The notes below the pieces were generated by a model that saw only the letters and a list, made by a program, of their open reading frames with translations, was not told the origin of the DNA and made no database searches. Below are positions 5,882-13,568 of a stretch of 16,305 nt of DNA, piece by piece. Numbering within the stretch: position 1 is the first letter of the stretch; each line of letters starts with the position of its first letter. Source of the stretch: DATLYB01 sp964502525 (lineage in GTDB: Bacteria > Bacteroidota > Bacteroidia > Chitinophagales > CAIOSU01); the NCBI GenBank assembly GCA_964502525.1, contig CAZCXH010000111.1, forward strand, positions 1 through 16,305, given 5' to 3'. Both the position numbers and the translations under genes were made by a program.

Positions 5882-8668
5882 TTAATTTCTTATTATCACC
5901 CTCTTGCTGAAAGAACGATTACCAGTAGTCAACTGAATCAAATAAATTCCTGACGGCTGGTTAGTTGTGATTTGTTTTTTAAAGCTTTCTGAATAATATT
6001 CCACTTCTGAATAGACGGTTTGCCCTAATTGATTATAGACCCTGATGTTCACATTTCCCCGTTCAGGCATTTCAAATTCAATGGTGAACATTCCATTGTT
6101 TGGATTGGGATATAAACTGAAGAATTCATTTTCCGGATTTAGAATATCATCCATCTCTTTCTTTGCCGACCCGCTTATCACGGTGAAATTTCTTGCAAGC
6201 GAAATTCCAGCAGCGCCATTCCCCCCGGGGGAGCTATAGGGCGTAACCGTCAATGTGTAATTGCCGGGGGCAGGGCTCCATTTTTTGAAACTGCCTGTGG
6301 GAACATCACCTTCGATGGCATAAGGCGGAATGCTCTCGGTTTTATAAACAGTTCCATTAAGAATAAATTTCACGCTTTTCACCGCTGTACTGCTGCAAAC
6401 ATCAGCCCTAATGCTGAAGTTGCCGATAGTGGAGAGATCAATGGTCATGCCATTTGTCAGAGGTCCGATTTCGCCCGCTGTTCCCTCATGCACAAGCATA
6501 AGTGTTGTCACCTCGAGCGGCTGACATTCTCCGCTGCACGTTGAGCCATCGCCAAAACAAACCCCGCAGGCATCCTTATCGGAGTCAGCAACATGGCCGG
6601 TGTTGCCACCCGAACACACTCCGCAATCGTCAATGAATGCCGTACCTCCAGGAACACCGTTGCAATCAGGCGTTCCGCTGCTTTGGTTGATCACGGTAAA
6701 TGAAACCGTTTCGCTGATGCCTGCAGAACCTCCTCCACCACCCTGCGAATAAGGCGTTCCTATCAAGGTTTTAACACCAGTTGTGGCGGGCCATGCAGTG
6801 TATATCCCGTTGTTATCTCCAGCGATGGCATAAGGAGCAGCAGATTCGATCTTAACCGTTGCACCGTTCACCACAAATTTTACACTGCCCACATTCTGTC
6901 CGTTGCATGTGTTAGCGCGAATGCTGAATGAACCGATGGTGGCGAGGTTGATGGTCATGCCGTCAGTGAGTGGTCCGATTTCACTGGATGTTCCCGCACG
7001 CATGAGCGTGAATGAAACGACTTCAAGCGGCTGACACTCTCCGCTGCACGTTGAGCCATCGCCAAAGCAAACTCCGCAAGCATCCTTGTCGGAATTGGCA
7101 ACATGCCCGGTGTTGCCACCGGAACAAACACCACAGTCATCAATGAAAGCAGTTCCGCCAACCACGCCATTGCAATCCGGCACGGGAGCCTGCTCGTCAA
7201 CAATCGTGAAGGCTACTGTTTCGCTGACACCGGCTGTTCCGCTTCCTCCGCTTTGAGTATATGGCGTTCCCGTCAGTGTTTTTGCGCCTGTGGAAGTGTT
7301 CCAGGCATTGTAGTTTCCATTGTTGTCGCCATTGATTGCATAAGGCGCTGACGATTCAACTTTAACCGTAGTTCCATTCACAATGAATTTCACGCTTTTG
7401 ACATTAGGTCCACAGGTGTTAGCCCGAATGCTTATCGGACCGGTAGCGGCAAGATTAATCGTCATGCCATCGGTCAAAGGACCAATTTCTCCACCCGTTC
7501 CTGCCATCATCAATGTGAATGAAGACACTTCGGGCTGTGAGCATGATCCACAGTTTGTACCGTCACCAAAACACACTCCGCAGGCATCTTTGTCAGAATT
7601 GGCGATATGTCCGGTGTTGCCTCCCGAACACACTCCGCAATCATCAACAAATGCCGTTCCTCCCGGAACACCATTGCAATCCGTATTGGATGACGAGAAA
7701 GAAAATTTCTCCTGCGATGTCAATTCATTGCTCCCCCCTCTGGAGCCTGCGCCAGCGGCAATATACACCGTGTTGTTATGCACTACGGCAGTAGTGGCAT
7801 GTCTTGTCTGAACCATATCGTCCAAGGTGCGCCAGGTTTGATTGACCACGTTAAAAGCCTCTGTCTTGTCATAAGCAACTGTTGCCCCTTCACCGCCAAT
7901 GACGAGAATCTCATTTCCCATCACAGCAGTAGCGCAAGATGCCCTTTGCGTAGGAATATTTTTCGAGGAAGGCAATGTAGTCCATGAATTGGATGAAATA
8001 TTATAAACATCCACTTCTGGCGTGGTGTGTTTGAAAATATCCCCATTCAGCCCGCTTTGACGACCTCCTATGCAGTAAATTTTTCCGTTGACTTCGGTAG
8101 CATAGAAATGATCGCGGGGACGTGGCGCGTCAGGAAGCTGCGTCCAGGTGTTGTTTTGAGGATCGAATACATCGAGCCATGGAACCCATCCCGATGAATG
8201 ACCGTCAATGATTCCGCACACTAAATATATCTTGTTGTTGTAAACCACGCATCCCGCAGCACCGCGCCTGCGGTTCGATGGAATTTGCGGTCCGGTGCTC
8301 CACTGCTTGGTGACGGGATCAAAGATGTAGATATTGGCAACCGGTGTTTCATGGCAGCAGTTTCCCGTGAACGCTCCGACCACATAAATTTTTCCGTTGT
8401 ACTCCACCGCCTGGAAATGGTGCATCTGCATGGGGTTGTTGACGGTTTCCGTAATCCATGAGTTGGTTTGAGGATTATAGGATTCAACCGGTTTGTTACC
8501 CCGCCCTCCCATCAGGTAAAATTTATTACCTGCCTTAACATAAGCGCATTCGTGGCGCGCTGTCGGGGAACCGGAAGAATTGACCGTAGTCCATTGTCCG
8601 GTTTGACCAACAGCATACCTGAAACCCATTAATAAGAGAGCAAGGAAAAGATAAGTTTTTTGAAGCAT
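5882..8668 (-). CDS. Secreted kelch-propeller protein with three DCNG/Ig modules and T9SS sorting domain
   Basis: A 928-residue exported protein. A Sec signal peptide (MLQKTYLFLALLLMGFRYAVG) is followed by six kelch blades at about residues 25-325, each with the pattern GKIY-GG-YNP-W: for example NGKIYVVGAF, NNKIYLVCGI, NGKIYCIGGR, GNEILVIGGE. These form one beta-propeller. Then come three tandem modules starting at Asp330, Asp498 and Asp668, each a Cys-rich segment (DCNGVPGG, DDCGVCSGGNTGH, DKDACGVCFGDG) followed by an Ig-like beta domain (VKSVKFIVNG, SAPYAI). A type A T9SS C-terminal sorting domain occupies about 846-928 (FSLYPNPNNG, VYNQLGQTVY, GIYLIQLTTG, KRVIIRN). The protein is therefore predicted to cross the outer membrane by the type IX system and be anchored or released. 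Kelch propellers in this setting are usually binding or structural; no catalytic residues can be assigned. Start ATG is set by the signal peptide. Confidence 0.88.
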   Translation of the reverse strand: MLQKTYLFLALLLMGFRYAVGQTGQWTTVNSSGSPTARHECAYVKAGNKFYLMGGRGNKPVESYNPQTNSWITETVNNPMQMHHFQAVEYNGKIYVVGAFTGNCCHETPVANIYIFDPVTKQWSTGPQIPSNRRRGAAGCVVYNNKIYLVCGIIDGHSSGWVPWLDVFDPQNNTWTQLPDAPRPRDHFYATEVNGKIYCIGGRQSGLNGDIFKHTTPEVDVYNISSNSWTTLPSSKNIPTQRASCATAVMGNEILVIGGEGATVAYDKTEAFNVVNQTWRTLDDMVQTRHATTAVVHNNTVYIAAGAGSRGGSNELTSQEKFSFSSSNTDCNGVPGGTAFVDDCGVCSGGNTGHIANSDKDACGVCFGDGTNCGSCSQPEVSSFTLMMAGTGGEIGPLTDGMTINLAATGPISIRANTCGPNVKSVKFIVNGTTVKVESSAPYAINGDNNGNYNAWNTSTGAKTLTGTPYTQSGGSGTAGVSETVAFTIVDEQAPVPDCNGVVGGTAFIDDCGVCSGGNTGHVANSDKDACGVCFGDGSTCSGECQPLEVVSFTLMRAGTSSEIGPLTDGMTINLATIGSFSIRANTCNGQNVGSVKFVVNGATVKIESAAPYAIAGDNNGIYTAWPATTGVKTLIGTPYSQGGGGGSAGISETVSFTVINQSSGTPDCNGVPGGTAFIDDCGVCSGGNTGHVADSDKDACGVCFGDGSTCSGECQPLEVTTLMLVHEGTAGEIGPLTNGMTIDLSTIGNFSIRADVCSSTAVKSVKFILNGTVYKTESIPPYAIEGDVPTGSFKKWSPAPGNYTLTVTPYSSPGGNGAAGISLARNFTVISGSAKKEMDDILNPENEFFSLYPNPNNGMFTIEFEMPERGNVNIRVYNQLGQTVYSEVEYYSESFKKQITTNQPSGIYLIQLTTGNRSFSKRVIIRN
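6184..7681 (-). repeat. Three tandem DCNG + Ig-like modules (about 168-172 codons each)
   Basis: Three in-frame copies within the kelch protein: 7178-7681, 6668-7177 and 6184-6667. Each starts with the codons for DCNG and runs to the end of the Ig-like domain. Copies 2 and 3 share nearly unchanged stretches such as FIDDCGVCSGGNTGHVA and CSGECQPLEV. Two more copies of the same module lie in the neighbouring gene at 9439-10449. The Cys-rich part resembles the DCNG...CGVC repeats common in secreted Bacteroidota proteins; its function is not known to me. Confidence 0.85.
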
Positions 8669-8963
8669 AATAAATTTTTAATAGCGATTATGAACATCAA
8701 GGCCTTTTATCGAACCGAATTGCAGTTTAATTTTAGAAAATAAAAACACTGCGTTCGTGAAATTCACGGAAATAGATGTTCATTACTCCGCCAATATTGA
8801 TGGCAATTTCAGGAAATAACGGGTTTTTGGCAAACTTTCTTTTCGTCAATACTTCGGACAGTTTTTAAAGAGTTTTGGGCTGAAACCCTCAATTCAAAAG
8901 GAATCCTGCAACCCCGCCCAAAGCAGGTGTTCAGTGCTTGATCTGCGCATCCTTTAATTTAAT

Positions 8964-8979
8964 CCGCGATTTATCGCGG
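8964..8979. repeat. Perfect REP-like hairpin
   Basis: Seven-base arms ccgcgat and atcgcgg with a two-base loop. It sits directly beside the 23-bp tandem repeat and has no U-tract, so it looks more like a palindromic intergenic repeat than a terminator. Confidence 0.55.
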
Positions 8980-8983
8980 GAAA

Positions 8984-9029
8984 TAAGAAGTACGTATTTC
9001 ATTGGCTAAGAAGTACGTATTTCATTGGC
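8984..9029. repeat. 23-bp tandem direct repeat, two perfect copies
   Basis: The unit begins taagaagtacgtatttcatt and ends ggc; copies are 8984-9006 and 9007-9029, identical in all 23 positions and directly abutting. The unit contains the palindrome tacgta. The second copy runs into a small ggctttagcc hairpin. Confidence 0.9.
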
Positions 9030-9107
9030 TTTAGCCGTTACGAACGCATATGCAATTCTACTTCAGGTCAAAAACCAGCAGTGTGGCGAGAACATTATGA
9101 AATTTCC

Positions 9108-9124
9108 CCAGCCATGAAGGCTGG
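9108..9124 (-). terminator. Hairpin downstream of the sugar-dehydrogenase-like gene
   Basis: Six-base arms ccagcc and ggctgg with a five-base loop, 14 bases beyond the stop codon of the minus-strand gene at 9139-12789. On the minus strand it is followed by ggaaatttca, not a strong U-tract, so termination is plausible but unproven. Confidence 0.35.
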
Positions 9125-9138
9125 AGGAAAAGGATTGT

Positions 9139-12100
9139 TTATCTGTTTATTATAATCTTTTCATTAAAGGATTTGCCACCGGTGGTAAGCTGCAAGAAGT
9201 AAATTCCTGATGGCTGGTCGTCTAATTTAAGTTGTTCCTTCAGTTCGCCTGAAAACTGCAACTTCGTTTGGGAATACACGATTTGGCCAAACTGGTTGTA
9301 AACTTTCACATTCAAATCGTTTTGTTCCGGCACATATAGTTCTATCATGAAACTTCCGGTATTGGGGTTGGGATAAAATTTAAGCGTTTCAGCCGATGAC
9401 ACCGCTGCAAATTGCGATAGTTCAGTCTTGGCGGACGCATTTGAAACAGTGATGTTCACGGTATGGGAAATGCCGGCTGTGCCCGAACCATTGCTGCCGC
9501 TGTAAGGCGTTGCCGTCAAAGTGTAATTACCGGGGCTTATATTCCACGTTTTATAATTGCCAGCCGGACTGTCGCCTGCGATGGCATAAGGGGCCGAATT
9601 TTCAGTTCCGGCCGATGAACCATTCAGGAAAAACTTAACACTTTTCACCGAAGTGCTGCCCGGACAAATATTGGCCCTCACATTGATATTTCCTGTTGAA
9701 CCTTTGAATATCGTCATGCCATTTGTCAAAAGCCCGATGTCGCCTGCAGTCCCTGATTTGACCAGCGTAAATGACACAACCTGAAGCGGCTGGCAGGCGC
9801 CTCCGCAGGAAGATCCGTCTCCGAAACATACTCCGCAAACATCCTTGTCTGAGTTTGCAACATGCCCGGTGTTGCCACCGGAACACACACCGCAATCGTC
9901 AATAAACGCAGCGCCTCCTATCACACCGTTGCAATCGGGCGTACCACCGGATTGGTTCACAACTGTGAATGTAACCGTTTCGCTGATACCCGCTGATCCG
10001 TTGCCATTGCCTGAAGAATAAGGAGTTCCGGTGAGAGTCTTCGACCCTGTAGAGGTACTCCATGCAAAGTAATTGCCAGCGGGGCTGTCGCCACTGATCG
10101 AATACGGGGCGGCAGATTCGGTTTTTACGGTTGACCCGTTCAAAATGAATTTCACGCTTCCTACATTCTGGCCATTGCAGGTGTTGGCGCGGATGCTGAA
10201 GGAGCCTATCGTAGCAAGGTTAATGGTCATGCCATTGGTGAGCGGACCAATCTCTCCGGCAGTGCCGGTTTTCATAAGCGTAAATGAAACCACTTCCAAC
10301 GGCTGGCACGTTCCGCCACAAGAGGAACCGTTTCCGAAGCACACGCCACAAGCGTCCTTGTCGGAATTGGCAGCATGACCTGTATTGCCGCCTGAACAAA
10401 CCCCGCAATCATCAATAAATGCTGATCCTCCCACCACACCGTTGCAGTCAGTATTTTGGGCGGAAGTGAGTTTCAATTCTACTAAATCCCAGGTCGCGGG
10501 AAAAGTCTGACTGGAATTAATGGAAGTGGAGATAAAACCAACTGCCAGCACATTGCTCACCCAACCGGAAGGAATAGCAACGGGGACGCCAAGATCAGTT
10601 TGCGCGCCTCCCTGTATCGAATATTTTGGCTGCACCTGTCCGGTGGCTTTGTCAATGTACAAGTATAAATCAACATAAGTTTTATTAAGAATTGACACGC
10701 TGTGCATTGTTCCGGCAGCAGATGCGCTTTGCTCCAGTAAAACCTCTATGCCTCCCGTTCCCCCGTTTGCAGAAGTGACAATTTTTAAATAATTATCTTC
10801 GTCTCCCGTTCCTATGAACATTCCCATTGATTGGCTGCCTGCTGGTGTTATCCCCGCGAAAGGATTCATGATCCTTGTGTGGGCATAGAACTGTTGGGCT
10901 GAAGAAACATTCACGCCAAACTGAAACCCATACATCTGGGTGTTAAGCCCCTGAATAGCGTCACCTGCAGGAACTTCGTCAACCGTGAATTTGAACGCAG
11001 CGCCACCTACGGTCATTGCATCGGCATCGAAAAGCGATTCATAATCCACTCCTCCGCTTGTCATAAGTCCTGTGAACCCCCATCCCAGGATTCCGCCATT
11101 ATCTGAATTATCAAATATATAACTCACCGGCATGGTCTTGTTAACCCCGTTGGAAGCATCGCGGGCAAATTTGTCTGTCTGGTCATTGATTCCGTCATTA
11201 TCATCATCAGGATCATTGAGATTTGAAATTTTATCATTGTCAAAATCCGCAGGTTTGCTTGCAGAGGAACATGGGTTGGTGCCATTGGTGGTTTCGTCAC
11301 CGTTGGAATAGCCATCGTTGTCCGCATCCAGATTAAAACTGTTCATGTCGCCTGTGCACGATGAAAAATCAATCGGCTCGAGGACCGCAATATTGCTGCT
11401 GCCGTAAGTGCATATCCAAATAGTGCCCGGGAAAACAGCATTGTCGCCCTGAACGGTGACGTCCAGCGGGGTGGTGCCAAGGCCGGATGCCAGCGTGGTG
11501 AATCCGCCTGAAGCCAAATCCGTTCCGGCAGCATTCAATTTAAATCTATATATATTTCCGTTGAATCCGCAGGCCAGCAAGTCGCCTTTCATGGCATTGC
11601 TGAAATTGGACGCTGCATATTCCGCCATGCCATTGGTAGAAGTGCAGATTTCATGGATGGAGCCCGGTTGTCCGGTGGGAACCTGGTAAGTGCACTCGAC
11701 CGAATTTTGCATCCCCACAGGTATGGGAGTTTGATTGTTGGAATTGAAAGTGTTGCTGCGGTTGCCCCTTGTTGGATTCGCATGACCGGCATAATAACCC
11801 TGGGTGACATGATGCAATACATCACAATCTCCGGTGCCATTTTCTACAACCGTATTGCTGCAATTCTGGGGAGGACCGCCCCATCCCGAGTTGGGTCCAT
11901 TATCAAAACTGTACATCTTGCCTGCCTGCGTGATAATCACGTCATAGTTGTTTCTCCATCCGGGAGAGTAAACCTGAACGGGACCTCCGGAAACCAGCAT
12001 GGCCTGGTTTTTACCATCATTGCCGCCAAAAGGATCATTGGGATCAACAAATCCGGCCTGTGCCCCGCTGACGTTTGAACGGGAGTCGTCATCGAGGGTG

Positions 12101-12789
12101 GGAAGATCGTAGGTGGTGTTTCCGATTGCTGCGAGATTGATTTTCAGGATTGCGGTTGAATACGCATATTCCGGTGTGAGAGCGAAATTATTGGACGGAG
12201 CGCCAAAGTTGGTGTTGCCGCCCTGCGCCATATATAATAAATTATTAGCCGCATCGTAAGCCATTCCATTGGGAGAATGATTTTCTTCCGACCGCGGCAA
12301 ACCACGCACCAAATCAACTTTTGTCCATGAATTGCCGTTCTTGGTCAGCCTGGAAATCATGCCCGAATTGGTGTCAAGCCCGGTATCCGTTCCTGCAAAA
12401 TTGCCGCCAATGCGGGGGTCGCTGGAACTAACGAATATCACCGGGTTGGCGGCAGTGCCGGCAACCAATATCCCGGTAACCTGCCTGGTGTTGACGGATG
12501 AGTTTGTCGTGCCGTCATCGTTATGATTGGGAATCTGCTGGATATGGCTGATGGTTTCGGTTGCCGTTACCTGGTAATTGTTCGCGCTGTTGCGGACTAC
12601 GGTGTAGGCGAAAATTTTGCCGTCCTGTTGCGACACGTACAGCCTGCCGTCAGGGCCAAACTGGAGCGATGTGGGCTTATTGAGGCTTTCTCCGCTTAAA
12701 TTGCTGGAAGAGAAACTGACGGTCTGAGCAGGCAGATGAAGGGAGGACAATAAAATAACGCAGGCTGCAATCAACTGATTTCGCTTCAT
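9139..12789 (-). CDS. Secreted PQQ sugar-dehydrogenase-like propeller protein with TSP3, DCNG/Ig modules and T9SS domain
   Basis: A 1216-residue exported protein starting with a Sec signal peptide (MKRNQLIAACVILLSSLHLPAQ). Residues about 22-480 resemble the glucose/sorbosone dehydrogenase propeller (soluble PQQ-GDH family): KPTSLQFGPDGRLYVSQQDG, ENHSPNGMAYD with His171, and GWRNNYDV with Arg279-Asn280, which align by eye with the family's catalytic His and PQQ-contacting Arg-Asn. Thrombospondin type 3-like calcium repeats follow at about 486-545 (DADNDGYSNGDE, DPDDDNDGIND). Residues about 550-775 look like a concanavalin/LamG-type beta-sandwich, with low certainty. Two DCNG + Ig-like modules start at Asp781 and Asp952. 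A type A T9SS sorting domain is at about 1131-1216 (LKFYPNPNTG, VYNQFGQIVY, GIYFLQLTTG). It may oxidise or merely bind surface sugars; activity is inference. It lies 470 bases upstream of the kelch gene on the same strand, so co-transcription is uncertain. Confidence 0.85.
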   Translation of the reverse strand: MKRNQLIAACVILLSSLHLPAQTVSFSSSNLSGESLNKPTSLQFGPDGRLYVSQQDGKIFAYTVVRNSANNYQVTATETISHIQQIPNHNDDGTTNSSVNTRQVTGILVAGTAANPVIFVSSSDPRIGGNFAGTDTGLDTNSGMISRLTKNGNSWTKVDLVRGLPRSEENHSPNGMAYDAANNLLYMAQGGNTNFGAPSNNFALTPEYAYSTAILKINLAAIGNTTYDLPTLDDDSRSNVSGAQAGFVDPNDPFGGNDGKNQAMLVSGGPVQVYSPGWRNNYDVIITQAGKMYSFDNGPNSGWGGPPQNCSNTVVENGTGDCDVLHHVTQGYYAGHANPTRGNRSNTFNSNNQTPIPVGMQNSVECTYQVPTGQPGSIHEICTSTNGMAEYAASNFSNAMKGDLLACGFNGNIYRFKLNAAGTDLASGGFTTLASGLGTTPLDVTVQGDNAVFPGTIWICTYGSSNIAVLEPIDFSSCTGDMNSFNLDADNDGYSNGDETTNGTNPCSSASKPADFDNDKISNLNDPDDDNDGINDQTDKFARDASNGVNKTMPVSYIFDNSDNGGILGWGFTGLMTSGGVDYESLFDADAMTVGGAAFKFTVDEVPAGDAIQGLNTQMYGFQFGVNVSSAQQFYAHTRIMNPFAGITPAGSQSMGMFIGTGDEDNYLKIVTSANGGTGGIEVLLEQSASAAGTMHSVSILNKTYVDLYLYIDKATGQVQPKYSIQGGAQTDLGVPVAIPSGWVSNVLAVGFISTSINSSQTFPATWDLVELKLTSAQNTDCNGVVGGSAFIDDCGVCSGGNTGHAANSDKDACGVCFGNGSSCGGTCQPLEVVSFTLMKTGTAGEIGPLTNGMTINLATIGSFSIRANTCNGQNVGSVKFILNGSTVKTESAAPYSISGDSPAGNYFAWSTSTGSKTLTGTPYSSGNGNGSAGISETVTFTVVNQSGGTPDCNGVIGGAAFIDDCGVCSGGNTGHVANSDKDVCGVCFGDGSSCGGACQPLQVVSFTLVKSGTAGDIGLLTNGMTIFKGSTGNINVRANICPGSTSVKSVKFFLNGSSAGTENSAPYAIAGDSPAGNYKTWNISPGNYTLTATPYSGSNGSGTAGISHTVNITVSNASAKTELSQFAAVSSAETLKFYPNPNTGSFMIELYVPEQNDLNVKVYNQFGQIVYSQTKLQFSGELKEQLKLDDQPSGIYFLQLTTGGKSFNEKIIINR
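9439..10449 (-). repeat. Two tandem DCNG + Ig-like modules
   Basis: In-frame copies at 9937-10449 and about 9439-9936, encoding the same Cys-rich plus Ig-like module as the three copies in the kelch gene. The first copy here is strikingly close to the second copy there: both have the string GSFSIRANTCNGQNVGSVKF and CQPLEVVSFTLM. This points to exchange or recent duplication between the two genes. Confidence 0.85.
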
Positions 12790-13568
12790 GGTATAATATA
12801 TTGTTTAATTTAATTTAAAAAATTATCATCATAAAAAGACTCAAAAAAAAAACAGAGCATGTCTTTCAATAAAAACAGGGCACAATTTTAAAAAATCATT
12901 TGATTGAATCTGCGAAATTGAGGGAAATGAAAATGCTTGTTATCCTGCGGATTTGAGCGGGTATAGGACAAATTGCACTCACCCCCTTCGTCCCCCTCAA
13001 AGGGGGATGCCTCGCGCGGTAGCAGCCTCCCTCGATAGCGAAGCATCCCGATTCTATCGGGAGGGAGGTTGGAGGGTGACAGATTCAAAGATGCAATTCC
13101 ATCTAACTCCTGCCTTTTCCAGCCTCACCCCCGCCCTCCGGTCATACCGGAGGAGGCCGGGCTGATTACTTTGATAAAAAAGTAGCGACATTGTTTACTG
13201 CGGCAGCGGAATTTGCCCTACATCCGATTCGAGTCCGGGTCATCGCGTTGTAAAATGAGGTTTTAAGATTCTCGATAATAAGGCCGCGCCTGCGACCCTT
13301 TTACGCTGAATGTTAGCCAATGCTTCCACCATAAGGTTGTCCCTTTGGGAACCTGGATACCACCGGGTGCGCATTTTTGCGAGAAACCTAAAAACCACCC
13401 GCCAACCGGCACCGGGTTTCAACAGCAAACCTAAGCAGAGCAAAGATTTTAGCGATTTGAGAATACTGTTTTCATTTCTGATTATTGCGCGCAAAAAGGT
13501 GGCGGATTTATTAAAATTGCAGACCTTTTAACGTTACCACATCTGACAGACAACAACATCTAAGAGCT
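12790..13568. other. Gene-poor region with palindrome cluster
   Basis: 779 bases without a gene I can support. 12790-12900 is AT-rich leader of the minus-strand gene, including a run of ten A (ten T on that gene's strand). 12992-13153 holds a cluster of GC-rich palindromes. 13240-13494 carries an open minus-strand frame of 84 codons, overlapped by a 73-codon plus-strand frame; the minus frame contains the string MRTRWYPGSQRDNLMVEALA, which looks faintly protein-like, but neither frame has a convincing start, signal or family motif. The right end, 13500-13568, must hold the leader of the membrane protein gene. Confidence 0.5.
12992..13153. repeat. Cluster of GC-rich palindromes
   Basis: Perfect hairpins: ccccc-tcaaa-ggggg at 12992-13006; cccgat-tct-atcggg at 13047-13061, nested within cctccc (13026-13031) and gggagg (13063-13068); cctccggt-cat-accggagg at 13135-13153. 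The flanking text (cactcaccccc, gcctcacccccgccctcc, ggagggtgac) is related to the ggaggggtgaggctg text at about 257-273, which suggests one family of dispersed repeats occurs at both ends of the window. Confidence 0.6.

Larger units (their letters stand above)
8669..9138. other. Intergenic region with palindromes and a tandem repeat, no gene
   Basis: 470 bases with no credible gene. It should hold the promoter of the kelch gene near its left end, but I find no TAnnTTTG match there. Palindromes visible: cgtgaa-a-ttcacg at 8756-8768; ccgcgat-tt-atcgcgg at 8964-8979; ggct-tt-agcc at 9027-9036; ccagcc-atgaa-ggctgg at 9108-9124. A 23-bp direct repeat lies at 8984-9029. The cluster resembles dispersed intergenic repeats of Bacteroidota, which is inference from one locus. 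Confidence 0.55.

Noticed and set aside
7383..7811. Plus-strand open frame of 142 codons inside the kelch gene
   Set aside because: Antisense shadow of the DCNG/Ig module; similar shadows recur at the other module copies, as expected from the repeat.
13221..13245. tRNA T-arm-like string (gattcgagtccgggt)
   Set aside because: No matching acceptor stem, anticodon arm or D arm can be drawn on either strand around it.
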